Assembly: GCF_016908975.1 (NCBI RefSeq)
Contig: NZ_JAFBEX010000030.1
Span: 1 to 51,794 of the forward strand
DNA: 51,794 bases
Direction of reading: 5' to 3'
Source: Neobacillus cucumis
GTDB taxonomy: Bacteria > Bacillota > Bacilli > Bacillales > Cytobacillaceae
Shown here: piece by piece, positions 1 to 8,643 of the stretch
How the letters are laid out: each line of letters starts with the position of its first letter
Position numbering within the stretch: the stretch's first letter is position 1
Notes under the pieces: model-generated
Told to the model about the DNA's origin: nothing
Seen by the model: the letters and a program-made list of their open reading frames with translations, nothing else
Database searches by the model: none
Program-made: the position numbers and the translations under genes

Positions 1-111
1 AGACGCTCCTACCCTTTTAAAAAAGTTGAATGAGCTGCGTCTATTTAAGTGTTGCCATTTTTCGGTCCTTACAGAAGTTAATTTTCATGGTAGTGGAACA
101 AGAATATCTAA

Positions 112-321
112 TTATTGTAATGAGAACTCCCCCAATCTTATTAATTCATAAACAGCCTGTGCTCTTTCTTTTACGTTTAGTTTTTTTAAAACGTTACTAA
201 CGTGACTACGTACAGTAGCTTCACTAATTAAAAGTATATTAGCAACTTCTTTTGTGGTTTTCCCCTTTATCAATAAATCGAATACTTTCCTTTCTCGGGC
301 GGTGAGAAATGATTTTTCCAT
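112..321 (-). CDS. GerE-like LuxR-type HTH transcriptional regulator
   Basis: A small stand-alone DNA-binding protein of about 69 residues, made up only of the LuxR-type helix-turn-helix. The start LTARERKVFDLL, the turn TTKEVANILLISEATVRSH and the end VKERAQAVYELIRLGE closely match Bacillus GerE, a 74-residue late mother-cell sporulation regulator with no receiver domain. Two ATGs are possible: the first (330) abuts the SD AAGGAG, so the second (321), 9 nt after it, is preferred. It could equally be a decayed response-regulator C-terminus, but the length and intact SD favour a GerE paralogue. If it acts like GerE it could help control the spore-surface genes elsewhere in the window; that is inference. 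Confidence 0.75.
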   Translation of the reverse strand: MEKSFLTARERKVFDLLIKGKTTKEVANILLISEATVRSHVSNVLKKLNVKERAQAVYELIRLGEFSLQ

Positions 322-330
322 AAATCGCAT

Positions 331-926
331 CTCCTTGGATTGTATCTATAATAGAAAATGCAACTTAATAAAAAATTGATTGGACAAACACTGTTGATAA
401 TTTTTTGAAATGTTCTTTAGACGAAATTGTGGAAAGAGACATATATGACTTATTACGAGACTGGTTTACAATCCTAGTCTTATTTTTTAGCTTTTTGAGC
501 CAATAACGATATAATAGCGAAATTTCTCCTCTTCCAATAACCTGCCATTTAGCTTAAGTACATTTCTTCACAATGTCTTCTGAACTTTACCGATATTCTT
601 TAAAAGTGATGGTCTAGAATCTGGCCTCTCCTTAAACGATACTTATATATATTTCTGTATAAGGATTACTACAAACATGTTTGTTCAGAAAATCACCATA
701 TAATGCACCTTACTATTTTAGGTAAATTTTAAAAGCTGACTTTTTATCTGTATCAAAAGGACACCTTTCAGGATAGTTACATGCCCCCTATAAAATCAAC
801 GTTCATGGAGTCCAAAAAGGTTATTCAAACATTATCGAGATATCCCAAAAATATGATTGACCTTTTGAGATAGATTTATATAGTTAAGAAAATAAATAAC
901 AAATATTCCATATAAAGGTAGATTTG
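331..926. other. gene-free AT-rich stretch
   Basis: No open frame with a ribosome binding site is visible on either strand. The only recognisable item is one copy of the ~45-bp dispersed repeat at about 538-585. It probably consists of remnant sequence between decayed genes. Confidence 0.5.
538..585 (+). repeat. dispersed ~45-bp repeat, copy 1
   Basis: It contains aacctgccatttagcttaag followed after a short gap by ttcttcacaatgtc. It matches copies at 8764-8804 (inverted), 13860-13906, 16268-16312 and 17933-17981. The shared core is CTAAC-C-GCC-nTTAnTTTAAGTG followed by TTTCACAATCT. Confidence 0.6.
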
Positions 927-1064
927 ATGTATATGAAAATATTACTAGATAAATATAACAAGTTGCAATCACAACGAAATAGAGAAGAAGCATACCGGTA
1001 AACAGAAGGGGAAATCGATCCTCTAAGTTATCTGAATATTTTAATGCCTCCTAACTATATATAA
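927..1064 (+). pseudogene. small hypothetical gene with an in-frame stop
   Basis: An ATG at 927 preceded by AAAGGTAG opens a 24-codon frame (MYMKILLDKYNKLQ..., ending AYR). After the TAA at 999-1001 the same frame continues as TEGEIDPLSYLNILMPPNYI to a stop at 1062-1064. Protein-like composition on both sides of the stop suggests a ~45-residue gene broken by one nonsense change. The family is not recognised. Confidence 0.4.
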
Positions 1065-1093
1065 AAACGCAAAAATGATTGTTGAAATAAAGA

Positions 1094-1268
1094 TCATTTC
1101 ATACCAATCGTTTGGTCTGATAAGGGATGGGAAATGATATTTTCTAACATAAAGGTAATCACAATGCCGACCGCTTTTAATTCAGATATGGTTTTCGGAC
1201 CACCTGCTCTAATGGTTAACAGCTTAATGAAATAACCGTTCCAACGCTTAATACCCACGTAAAGAGTT
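1094..1268 (-). pseudogene. fragment of a DUF421/YetF-like membrane protein
   Basis: On the minus strand the frame reads TIRAGGPKTISELKAVGIVI followed by ITFMLENIISHPL, which resembles the N-terminal membrane region of DUF421 (YetF/YdfR) proteins. Just upstream a second frame reads FTWVLSVGTVISLSC, so a frameshift separates the start from the rest, and the C-terminal cytoplasmic domain is absent. The family assignment rests on remembered similarity and is tentative; the coding remnant itself is clearer than its name. Confidence 0.4.
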
Positions 1269-1363
1269 TATTGTTGTGCAGAACATTCAACAATAAAAGG
1301 ACGCAAAAACAATACAGTTTTCACAAAAGGTAATGTATTGTAAAGACAGAGGAGGACAAAAAG

Positions 1364-3418
1364 ATGCTTTTAGAAGAACGAAGTGCTAACATACTACGAC
1401 TATTACAACAATCATCCCCTCTGAAGATGAGCGAACTTGAAGCACAAACTGATCTGACTCGAAGACAACTTCAATATGGTATAGGAAAAGCTAATGATTG
1501 GCTTCAATCTCATGGATATCAACTGATTGGCTATGATCGGAAAGTTGGATATTACTTATCTGATAAAATTCGGGATGAGGATTTGCAAGTAAATCTAACT
1601 AAACGCACCTATGTGTTTTCTGAGATGGATCGAGAAAAGGTCGTTTATCTTATGCTATTACTTAGTGGGGAGCCATTGTCAGTATATCACTTCCAGTATA
1701 TTACAGGAGCTTCTCGCAATACGGTATTGAAGGATTTACAGCGGCTTAAGGAAAAAGTGAACGAATTTCAACTGCGAATTCAATATTCTAAGCAGAATGG
1801 CTACTTGATAAAAGGCGATAGTAACACAAAGAGATACGTACTAGAACAACTCATACATGATGTATTGCATAGTACAAGTAGCAATCTGATTATTGAATGT
1901 ATGTGGGGAGATCATGAAGAAAAAATTCGTTCTATACAGTTGCAATTGGAGCAGATAGAACAAAAATTAGGTATCACATATACCGATGAACGACTGCAAG
2001 AGCTCACCTATCTGTTTTTATGTACTGACCAGCTAATTGGAAAAGGAGAAACATTGCACTCTTTTCATAGTTCGGAAGAGTTGACTTCTACTAAGGAATA
2101 CAAACTGGTTGAACAAATGACACAGACGAATGCCTTTCAATCCGTTTGGAATCAAACAGAACGATTGTATGCAACTTTACATCTATTAAGCATGAACCGA
2201 ACAAGAGATGTATCTCCGTTACAAGAGGATGAGGTTATTCAAGAACTCATGCGAGAAATTGTGGAAGAGTTTGAAAGGTTAGCATGCATACAATTGCACA
2301 ACAAGGATTTGTTCTATCAACAACTGTATGTTCACTTTAGACCTGCGTATTATCGTATGCAGTATCATATTTCTCTTATAAATACAATGACTGAGCGGGT
2401 TGAAAAGGTGTATCCCGAACTATATCATCTTACGAAAAAATCCTTGTTGCCAGTAGAAAGAGCGATAGGTTATTCCGTTCCTGAAGATGAGGTAGCGTAT
2501 TTTACCATCCACTTTGGAGGATGGCTTCGCAGACAAGGAACTACATTAGACGATCGAAAGCGAGCTATCGTTGTATGTCCAAATGGGGTTGGTATTAGTA
2601 ATATCTTAGCCTATACCTTAAGGGAAATTTTCCCGGATATTTTATTCTTAGATGCTTTATCCGTTCGAGATACAGCCAATTATCCTTTATCATATGATTT
2701 AGTATTTTCAACTGTACACCTTAGAACAAAAGCTACACTATTTGTAGTACCGCCTATTTTAGATTCGCAGGACAAGCAAAAACTACGTCAGCAAGTGATG
2801 CAAGAGTTGTATGGAATTACAACGCAAAACTTGGATGTTACTTCCTTGTTAAAAGTTATTTCTCAATTTGCAACAATTCATGAACCAAGTCAACTTGAAA
2901 AAGCTCTTCAATCACACATCTATATTCAAACACAACAAATAAACAAGCATTCATTTGGGGAGGCAGAGAAACCAGTGTTAGAAGAATTACTCACATCACA
3001 AACTATTCAATTCCAGTCACGTGTTTCTGATTGGAAGGAAGGCATTCGAGTCGCATCACAACCTCTTGTAGAATTAGGAACAGTAGAAGAAAGCTATGTC
3101 GAAGCTATGATTCAATCAATTGAAGATAATGGACCATACGTAGTTATTACGCCAGGTGTAGCACTTCCTCATTCACGCCCTGAGCATGGAGTACGCTCTT
3201 TATCTATGAGTCTTTTGAGACTCGATGAAGCAGTAGATTTTGCACAAGATAAACCTGTTCGACTTATTATTGTATTGGCTGCTGTAGATAGTGAGTCACA
3301 TTTGCGTGCATTAGTTCAGTTAACGCAATTACTTGGGGAACCATCTAATATCGAGGATATTTTGCAGAGTTCAGACAAATCTGTACTATTAGATCACATT
3401 CATAAATATTCGGAGTAG
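1364..3418 (+). CDS. BglG/MtlR-type PTS transcriptional regulator (HTH-PRD-EIIB-EIIA)
   Basis: A multidomain PTS-controlled transcription activator of 684 residues. N-terminal HTH segments (residues ~1-150) are followed by two PTS regulation domains (the second includes HFRPAYYR, with His324), a EIIB-like domain with Cys405 in VVCPNGVGISN, and a C-terminal fructose/ascorbate-type EIIA with PGVALPHSRPEHG, in which His603 is the expected phosphorylation site. The SD AGGAGG lies 8 nt before the ATG. It is followed by ascorbate-type EIIB and EIIC genes, so it probably activates that locus in response to its sugar through phosphorylation by HPr and the EII proteins. It is full length and looks intact, unlike the genes that follow. 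Confidence 0.88.
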   Translation: MLLEERSANILRLLQQSSPLKMSELEAQTDLTRRQLQYGIGKANDWLQSHGYQLIGYDRKVGYYLSDKIRDEDLQVNLTKRTYVFSEMDREKVVYLMLLLSGEPLSVYHFQYITGASRNTVLKDLQRLKEKVNEFQLRIQYSKQNGYLIKGDSNTKRYVLEQLIHDVLHSTSSNLIIECMWGDHEEKIRSIQLQLEQIEQKLGITYTDERLQELTYLFLCTDQLIGKGETLHSFHSSEELTSTKEYKLVEQMTQTNAFQSVWNQTERLYATLHLLSMNRTRDVSPLQEDEVIQELMREIVEEFERLACIQLHNKDLFYQQLYVHFRPAYYRMQYHISLINTMTERVEKVYPELYHLTKKSLLPVERAIGYSVPEDEVAYFTIHFGGWLRRQGTTLDDRKRAIVVCPNGVGISNILAYTLREIFPDILFLDALSVRDTANYPLSYDLVFSTVHLRTKATLFVVPPILDSQDKQKLRQQVMQELYGITTQNLDVTSLLKVISQFATIHEPSQLEKALQSHIYIQTQQINKHSFGEAEKPVLEELLTSQTIQFQSRVSDWKEGIRVASQPLVELGTVEESYVEAMIQSIEDNGPYVVITPGVALPHSRPEHGVRSLSMSLLRLDEAVDFAQDKPVRLIIVLAAVDSESHLRALVQLTQLLGEPSNIEDILQSSDKSVLLDHIHKYSE

Positions 3419-3552
3419 GAAAAAATATGAAAATATGGTTGTTTGTGAGAATTGATTAGGAAGCAGTTTTATTACAGATGTCCTACAATATCCGCAGCTC
3501 CAATAAAAATGTCAGCCTGTACCGTTTTTGCTGATGTTAAGTTTTTTCAACT

Positions 3553-4006
3553 GTGCCTGTCAAATCAGACAAAAAAGTCTATCTAATGTCCGTTTTTCCA
3601 GAGATGGAAGAAGAAAATGAGTTGTATAATCAGTTATTAAAGGACTTTAATCTCCCAGGCTTTGTGAAACCATCGTCTCAAAAAATACTTTAAGCTATAA
3701 TATTACGGAAATCCTATAGACCTAGGGTTGGGGATTGCTTTGCCACATGCTAGGCCAGAAGATGGAGTCAATCAGTTGGGCATGTCATTTTTGAAATGCG
3801 AACATCCTGTATATCTAATGGAGGATCCTAAGCATGAGATTAATATCTTTATTGTATTAGCTGCGATTGATAATGAAACTCACCTTTGAGCTTTATCGAC
3901 GCTCACAAAAATTTTGTCCAACAAGGAACAGCTAGAACGGTTATTAACAGCGACTACTGTCGCAGAAGTAGAACAAATACTTTTAACAGAAGAAGGAGAA
4001 AAATAG
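3553..4006 (+). pseudogene. decayed PTS EIIB/EIIA sequence (EIIA component or second regulator)
   Basis: The 3' part reads GIALPHARPEDGVNQLGMSF (putative active-site His codon 3746-3748) and continues to LSTLTKILSNKEQLERLLT, with an in-frame TGA at 3887-3889 and a final TAG at 4004-4006. Upstream, in another frame, MSVFPEMEEENELYNQLL resembles the end of the EIIB-like domain of MtlR-type regulators. It is either the EIIA subunit of the downstream EIIB/EIIC or a degraded regulator paralogue. It lies directly upstream of the first EIIB, as an EIIA gene would in an ascorbate-type operon. Confidence 0.7.
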
Positions 4007-4007
4007 T

Positions 4008-4307
4008 ATGAAATTTGCATGTGTATGTCAATCAGGTCTTGGCACAAGTTTCATGGTTCAAATGAATCTGCAGGCGATTTTGCAAGACGAAGGTTTGGAT
4101 GTGAATGAATTTCAACTGGATCACATGGATGTGGGTTCAGCTACACCAGAGGCTGCGGATTACTTTTTTGTAGAAGCAACTTTGGTGACCGCTTTACCTA
4201 ATATTCCAGCGGAAAAAATTGTGCCATTGGCATCAATTATTGACAAAGAAGTGGCGCGTGAAGCATTGAATGGTGTGCTGGAGCGTCATGGGATTAACCT
4301 TGGTTAA
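4008..4307 (+). CDS. ascorbate-type PTS EIIB, copy 1
   Basis: A 99-residue cytoplasmic phosphocarrier that would pass phosphate from EIIA to the sugar during uptake through EIIC. The start MKFACVCQSGLGTSF contains the CxxGxGTS active-site loop, with Cys7 the likely phosphocysteine. The SD GAAGGAG precedes the ATG. It differs from copy 2 by only three residues (D28/E28, L87/V87 and the next-to-last residue), so the duplication is recent. Downstream of this copy only a truncated EIIC start exists, but both copies could supply EIIB to the single intact EIIC. Confidence 0.85.
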   Translation: MKFACVCQSGLGTSFMVQMNLQAILQDEGLDVNEFQLDHMDVGSATPEAADYFFVEATLVTALPNIPAEKIVPLASIIDKEVAREALNGVLERHGINLG

Positions 4308-4330
4308 GTGGAGAAGAGGAGCGATAAATA

Positions 4331-4456
4331 ATGAATGGGGTACCTAATTTTATAGTTTCTTTGCAACAACACCCGCGCTTTTGGTAGGGTTGATTGCAAT
4401 GCTTGGTCTTTTATTGCAGAAAAAGCCAGCGACAGCTGTGATTCAAGGAACGGTTA
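4331..4456 (+). pseudogene. truncated and frameshifted 5' end of EIIC in the duplicated unit
   Basis: It begins atgaatggggtacctaattt, matching the start of the intact EIIC at 4844. It loses one base at ttctttgc and breaks off at the gaacggtta junction, where EIIA sequence resumes. It cannot encode a transporter. Confidence 0.85.
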
Positions 4457-4520
4457 TTAACAGCGACTACTGTCGCAGGAGTAGAACAAATACTTTTAAT
4501 AGAAGAAGGAGAAAAATAAT

Positions 4521-4820
4521 ATGAAATTTGCATGTGTATGTCAATCAGGTCTTGGAACAAGTTTTATGGTTCAAATGAATCTACAGGCGATTTTGCAAGA
4601 AGAAGGTTTGGATGTGAATGAATTTCAACTGGATCACATGGATGTGGGTTCAGCTACACCAGAGGCTGCGGATTACTTTTTTGTAGAAGCAACTTTGGTG
4701 ACGGCTTTACCTAATATTCCAGCAGAAAAAATTGTGCCATTGGCATCAATTATTGACAAAGAAGTGGCGCGTGAAGCAGTGAATGGTGTGCTGGAGCGTC
4801 ATGGGATTAACCATGGTTAA
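4521..4820 (+). CDS. ascorbate-type PTS EIIB, copy 2
   Basis: The second, nearly identical 99-residue EIIB with the same CVCQSGLGTSF active-site loop (Cys7). It lies 23 nt upstream of the intact EIIC and has the same SD (GAAGGAG), so it is the copy in the ancestral operon position. Its role is phosphotransfer from EIIA to the incoming sugar. The specific substrate (L-ascorbate or a related acid or pentitol) cannot be told from the sequence. Confidence 0.87.
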   Translation: MKFACVCQSGLGTSFMVQMNLQAILQEEGLDVNEFQLDHMDVGSATPEAADYFFVEATLVTALPNIPAEKIVPLASIIDKEVAREAVNGVLERHGINHG

Positions 4821-4843
4821 GTGGAGAAGAGGAGCGATAAATA

Positions 4844-6232
4844 ATGAATGGCGTGCTTAATTTTATAGTTTCTGTTGCAACAACACCCGCGCTTTTGGTA
4901 GGGTTGATTGCAATGCTTGGTCTTTTATTGCAGAAAAAGCCAGCGACAGCTGTGATTCAAGGAACGGTTAAAACCTTTGCAGGTTTTCTGGTGCTTGTGG
5001 GTGGTGCGGGGATTTTGGTTAACTCTCTGGCACCATTTGCGAGTATGTTCCAACATGCTTTTCACGTGACTGGGATTGTTCCGACTAACGAGGGTGTTGT
5101 TGCTCTTGCTTTGGTGAAGTTTGGTACACCAACGGCTTTGATTATGCTGGTCGGTATGGTGGTCAATATTCTTTTGGCTCGTTTCACACGCTTTAAATAT
5201 GTCTTTTTGACGGGTCAAGCGATGCTTTATGTGTCTTGTATGGCGGCAGTTATTCTTGTGTCGGCAGGGTTGGGAGATTCTTGGATGACTATTCTCTTGG
5301 GCGGACTTTTTGAAGGGACTTTGCTCACGGTTACACCTGCGCTCTGTCAACCGTTTATGCGTAAAATCACGGGCACTGACAACGTAGCTATGGGGCATAC
5401 AGGGAATATCGGTTATGCACTTTCAGGTTGGATTGGGAAAGTCTTTGGTAATCCAGATCCAGAAAAGTCAACAGAAAAGTTGAATATTCCAAAGAGCCTT
5501 GGATTCTTGCGTGATTCAACGGTTTCAATCTCGCTTGTGATGTCGGTGGTTTACATTTTACTGGTAATTGCTGCGGGACCTCACTTTGTGGAAACTAAAC
5601 TTTCTAGTGGTACGAACTTTATTATCTTTGCCATCGTACAAGCAGGAACATTTGCTGCCGGTTTTGTAGTAGTGCTTCAAGGGGTTCGGATGATTTTGGC
5701 TGAAATTGTGCCGGCTTTTCAAGGGATTGCTCAAAAATTAGTGCCAAATTCAAAACCTGCACTTGATGTCCCAATCGTCTTTCCATATGCTCCAAATGCA
5801 GTGTTGATTGGTTTCTTTGTTTCTTTCATTACAGGGACTCTGTCTATGTTTGCGATGCTAGCTTTGGGAACGACGGTGATTATTCCTGGTGTAGTTGGGC
5901 ATTTCTTCTGTGGTGCAGCTGCTGGGATTTATGGAAATTCTACTGGTGGACGTCGAGGTGCGGTGCTCGGATCATTCTTTAATGGTTTGCTGATTTCTTG
6001 GTTACCACTCTTTATCATTCCGTCTTTGGGTTCGTTTGGAGCTGGTGCTTCTGCTACTTTTGCGGACACGGACTATCTGATTCCGGGTATTGTTGTGGGG
6101 AATATAGGTAAAATGGGTGTGGGTGCCTTGACTACCCTTATTGTAGGTTTTACTATTGTGGTTATCATTGTCAGCATGGTACTCAATGCTCGAGATAAAA
6201 AAAAATCACATAATCAAATGAGTGCTGCTTAA
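4844..6232 (+). CDS. ascorbate-type PTS EIIC permease (UlaA/SgaT family)
   Basis: A 462-residue integral membrane permease with about ten hydrophobic segments, ending in a charged tail (ARDKKKSHNQ). Its beginning, FIVSVATTPALLVGLIAML, and GNIGYALSGWIGKVFGNPDP are typical of the UlaA/SgaT family, which takes up L-ascorbate or related substrates with EIIA and EIIB. The length matches the family. The gene is visibly richer in G and C than its AT-rich surroundings, suggesting acquisition from another Firmicute. A terminator follows at once. No complete EIIA gene is present here, so transport may depend on the EIIA-like domain of the regulator or on an EIIA encoded elsewhere. Confidence 0.88.
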   Translation: MNGVLNFIVSVATTPALLVGLIAMLGLLLQKKPATAVIQGTVKTFAGFLVLVGGAGILVNSLAPFASMFQHAFHVTGIVPTNEGVVALALVKFGTPTALIMLVGMVVNILLARFTRFKYVFLTGQAMLYVSCMAAVILVSAGLGDSWMTILLGGLFEGTLLTVTPALCQPFMRKITGTDNVAMGHTGNIGYALSGWIGKVFGNPDPEKSTEKLNIPKSLGFLRDSTVSISLVMSVVYILLVIAAGPHFVETKLSSGTNFIIFAIVQAGTFAAGFVVVLQGVRMILAEIVPAFQGIAQKLVPNSKPALDVPIVFPYAPNAVLIGFFVSFITGTLSMFAMLALGTTVIIPGVVGHFFCGAAAGIYGNSTGGRRGAVLGSFFNGLLISWLPLFIIPSLGSFGAGASATFADTDYLIPGIVVGNIGKMGVGALTTLIVGFTIVVIIVSMVLNARDKKKSHNQMSAA

Positions 6233-6242
6233 AGGAAAAAAG

Positions 6243-6285
6243 AAGCTAACTACCTACCATTCACAGGTCTTTAGCTTTTTTTTTT
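6243..6285 (+). terminator. intrinsic terminator after the PTS EIIC gene
   Basis: The stem aagctaa (6243-6249) pairs with ttagctt (6271-6277) and is followed by a long T-run. The loop is 21 nt, so the hairpin is modest, but position and tail support it. Confidence 0.65.
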
Positions 6286-6326
6286 ATCTGGTATATTGAT
6301 TAAATGTCCTGCACTTTAAAAAAAAC

Positions 6327-6524
6327 GTTACTTTTTCAGCAGCAATCTCCCTTGGGTGGGAACGATTTATAGGGACAGAAGGAAAGGTGCTATCTATTGA
6401 AACATTTGGGGCCTCTGGGACTGGAGACGAGGTAATGAAGTTATTTGGATTTACTGTTGAAAATGTTGTTCAAACAACTAAAAATCTATTAAATTTTCGC
6501 TATGTTAAAGCTCTTTTATATTAG
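6327..6524 (+). pseudogene. C-terminal fragment of transketolase
   Basis: The frame reads VTFSAAISLGWERFIGTEG, then VLSIETFGASG and FGFTVENVVQTTKNLL, the last 60 or so residues of transketolase; no start codon or catalytic domains precede it. Transketolase moves two-carbon units in the pentose phosphate pathway. Together with the transaldolase fragment downstream it suggests that a pentose-phosphate gene set once followed this PTS locus. Confidence 0.8.
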
Positions 6525-6652
6525 AGCAGAAGGCTCGAATTTCCTGCGGTAAATGAGGTTCGCGGATCACCCTTGGAAAGCCGAGGTTCTTGACCGAAAA
6601 TCAACGGGCAAGTTTATCAAAGTCAAATTATTAGAAATGGAGGAATTTAAAT

Positions 6653-6997
6653 ATGAAATTATTTATTGATACTGCAAATCTTGAACAAATCAAAAAAGCA
6701 TACAGAATTGGTGTGTTACCTGGTGTTACAACCAACCCTTCCTTAGTAGCTAAAGAAGGAGTAAAATTTGAAGATCGTATTGCAGAAATCTGCCAATCCG
6801 CCCCAGAAGCTGAATCTGTTTCTGCGGAAGTAACTCCTGATGCTGTGACGGCTGACGAAATGATTGCACAAGCTGAAGAGCTGATTACTATAAATGGTGG
6901 CGATAAGAAAGTAACGAAAATAAGAAATTGGGTTTCAAATTATAATTGTTTCTTTTCACCAAAATTTATGATGTCTATATATGTTAGCTGTCAGTAA
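6653..6997 (+). pseudogene. truncated transaldolase (fructose-6-phosphate aldolase type)
   Basis: The first ~89 residues match the small transaldolase family: MKLFIDTANLEQIKKA, VLPGVTTNPSLVAKEG and ESVSAEVTPD. After VTKI (about 6920) the frame enters unrelated sequence (RNWVSNYNCFFSP) and stops at 115 codons; intact members have about 215 residues and carry the Schiff-base lysine in the missing part. The SD (GGAGGAA) and start are intact, so a useless peptide may still be made. The break lies next to a 12-bp inverted repeat (6927-6938 and 7090-7101), which may mark an insertion or deletion end. Confidence 0.85.
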
Positions 6998-7373
6998 TTC
7001 CTCCTCGCAAACACTTCATTTCTCTTTTACTATCTCGTTAGAGATTACCATTTATTTGGTTATCAATGAAATAAGGATCATTTTAAGAATTGAAACCCAA
7101 TCATTTCATATACAACATTCATTTTCTTTTGTATCGACGAATTATAAAAAATTCTAATTACTCAATTTTAAATTTCCTATTTTTTAAGAGGTCTTTTCCC
7201 TAAGGATGGAGCTACCCCAAATCACAACTTTTAACTAAGCATATAATATGAGTTATATTCATTTAAACTATCAAAATCCTATGTTATACTTGTCATATAA
7301 TGTTCATTTTTGGGTCAATTTGATATGATTTTTAGAGGTTTAAACTCAGCATATAAGTTAAGAGGTGAAAAAG
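6998..7373. other. gene-free stretch with integrase promoter region
   Basis: It contains the right arm of the inverted repeat ttgaaacccaat (7090-7101; left arm 6927-6938). It also has a possible promoter for the recombinase, TGTTCA at 7301-7306 and TATGAT at 7324-7329 with a 17-bp spacer and an extended TGA. AACT-n-AGCATATA-n-AGTTA occurs at about 7233-7256 and again at 7341-7360 and could be a recombinase binding or attachment site. No gene was found. Confidence 0.4.
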
Positions 7374-8288
7374 ATGCTGGAAGAGTATATTGCCGATCTT
7401 CAGAAAAAAGACAAGTCCTCAAAAACCGTAATTTCCTATCGGAATGATATCCTTATCTTTTTAGAAGATTTACATATTCAACCTGATGGTTTTGTGACAG
7501 CAACAGATGTTAAAAAATGGATTCATGGGTTGTTACATACACAAGAAGGGAAACCATTGGCCATTACCACCATAAATCGTCGGTTAAATGCTTTACGCAG
7601 TTTTTATTCCTGGGCTGTTAAAGATCAGAAACTGCAGCATAACCCGATGGTCGAAATTAAAAATGTCAAATCAGCTGATGAAGATTCTGAAAAAATCATG
7701 TGGCTGACAGAAGAAGAGTTTGAAGATCTTTTGAATCGTGTCAGAAAGACACCGGTCAAAAGCAGAGGGGTAGATCCCGAAGAGAAGTATCGCCGGGATC
7801 GAGCCATTATTTATTTATTAACATACGCTGGTTTGAGGGTAGATGAACTTTCCAACTTAAAGCTAACCGATCTTGATATGGAATTGCGACGTATTCGGAT
7901 TGTTGGAAAGGGACGCAAGCTTCGGACTATTCCTATGTCCAATATCTTATGGCAAGAACTGTACGACTGGTTACTTTTTAGAGCAGAAATGGCAAACAAA
8001 AAACCTCATGTGGAAGAATCATCCTATGTGTTTTATAGCCAGCGATCACCCAAATTTACGGTTCGTGGAATCCAGGCGATGATTGAAAGTTACAGCCCAC
8101 CGAAGAAAAAATTAACACCCCATATGTTCAGGCATACCTTTTGCAAATGGATGTTAAAAGCAACCCATAATGACATTGAAAAAGTTCGAAGATTAGCAGG
8201 ACATAGTAATATTTCGACCACTGCAAAATATTTAAGAGATTCCTATAGTGATTTGGCGGATGCTGTTGAAGCTATGCCAAAATTTTAA
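7374..8288 (+). CDS. tyrosine recombinase (XerC/XerD/phage-integrase type)
   Basis: A site-specific DNA recombinase of about 304 residues with the usual two parts: an N-terminal SAM-like core-binding domain (to about residue 105, including TTINRRLNALRSFYSWA) and a C-terminal catalytic domain. The catalytic set is visible: Arg in TYAGLRVDELSNL, Lys in VGKGRKLRTIPM, His and Arg in HMFRHTF, His in LAGHSNISTT, and the nucleophile Tyr in TAKYLRDS. A GTG at 7365 lies inside the SD AGAGGTG, so the ATG at 7374, 6 nt after it, is the likely start. It may resolve plasmid dimers or mobilise DNA here. Three hairpins lie directly downstream. Confidence 0.88.
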   Translation: MLEEYIADLQKKDKSSKTVISYRNDILIFLEDLHIQPDGFVTATDVKKWIHGLLHTQEGKPLAITTINRRLNALRSFYSWAVKDQKLQHNPMVEIKNVKSADEDSEKIMWLTEEEFEDLLNRVRKTPVKSRGVDPEEKYRRDRAIIYLLTYAGLRVDELSNLKLTDLDMELRRIRIVGKGRKLRTIPMSNILWQELYDWLLFRAEMANKKPHVEESSYVFYSQRSPKFTVRGIQAMIESYSPPKKKLTPHMFRHTFCKWMLKATHNDIEKVRRLAGHSNISTTAKYLRDSYSDLADAVEAMPKF

Positions 8289-8469
8289 TTATGAAGATCA
8301 TCTAAGAAGTAAGCAAACAACATTAAATTAAAACGTATCATATATATAGAAGAAACTCGTCAAAAATAATACTTTCTCATCAGGAGCAAAGGCTATTTAT
8401 TAAGAAAGAATTCCTTTATATGGCAACCCTGTGGTGTGACCTTAAAGGAACGAATTACGCCAAAGAAAA

Positions 8470-8512
8470 AAGGGACATTCCGTGAGTTAGATGCCTGAGA
8501 CGGAACGCCCTT
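8470..8512 (+). repeat. imperfect palindrome, left partner
   Basis: The stem aagggacattccg (8470-8482) pairs imperfectly with cggaacgccctt (8501-8512), with loop tgagttagatgcctgaga. It is the reverse-complement relative of the hairpin at 8644-8689. Confidence 0.6.
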
Positions 8513-8643
8513 CTCTCCATTAAGCCGATAAGCAAAATTGGAGGTAAACCTATGCTAAAAGGTTTAACCCTCCATACTATCCCACAAAAAAACACTTTTA
8601 TGCTATAATGTTGTAAAATTTTGTTGCAAAAATGCGGGCAAAG

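Larger units (their letters stand above)
3935..4961 (+). repeat. ~514-bp tandem duplication (3935-4447 and 4448-4961)
   Basis: Each unit holds the end of the EIIA remnant, the whole EIIB gene and the first ~120 nt of EIIC. The 9-mer gaacggtta occurs at 3935-3943, at the junction 4448-4456, and at 4962-4970 where EIIC continues. The first unit is one base shorter because ttctttgc replaces ttctgttgc in its EIIC piece. The layout fits a duplication through a 9-bp microhomology between EIIA and EIIC. Confidence 0.85.

Noticed and set aside
4925..5398. 157-residue ORF on the minus strand inside EIIC
   Set aside because: It lies wholly antisense to a convincing permease gene, is rich in His, Arg and Gln as shadows often are, and has no SD.
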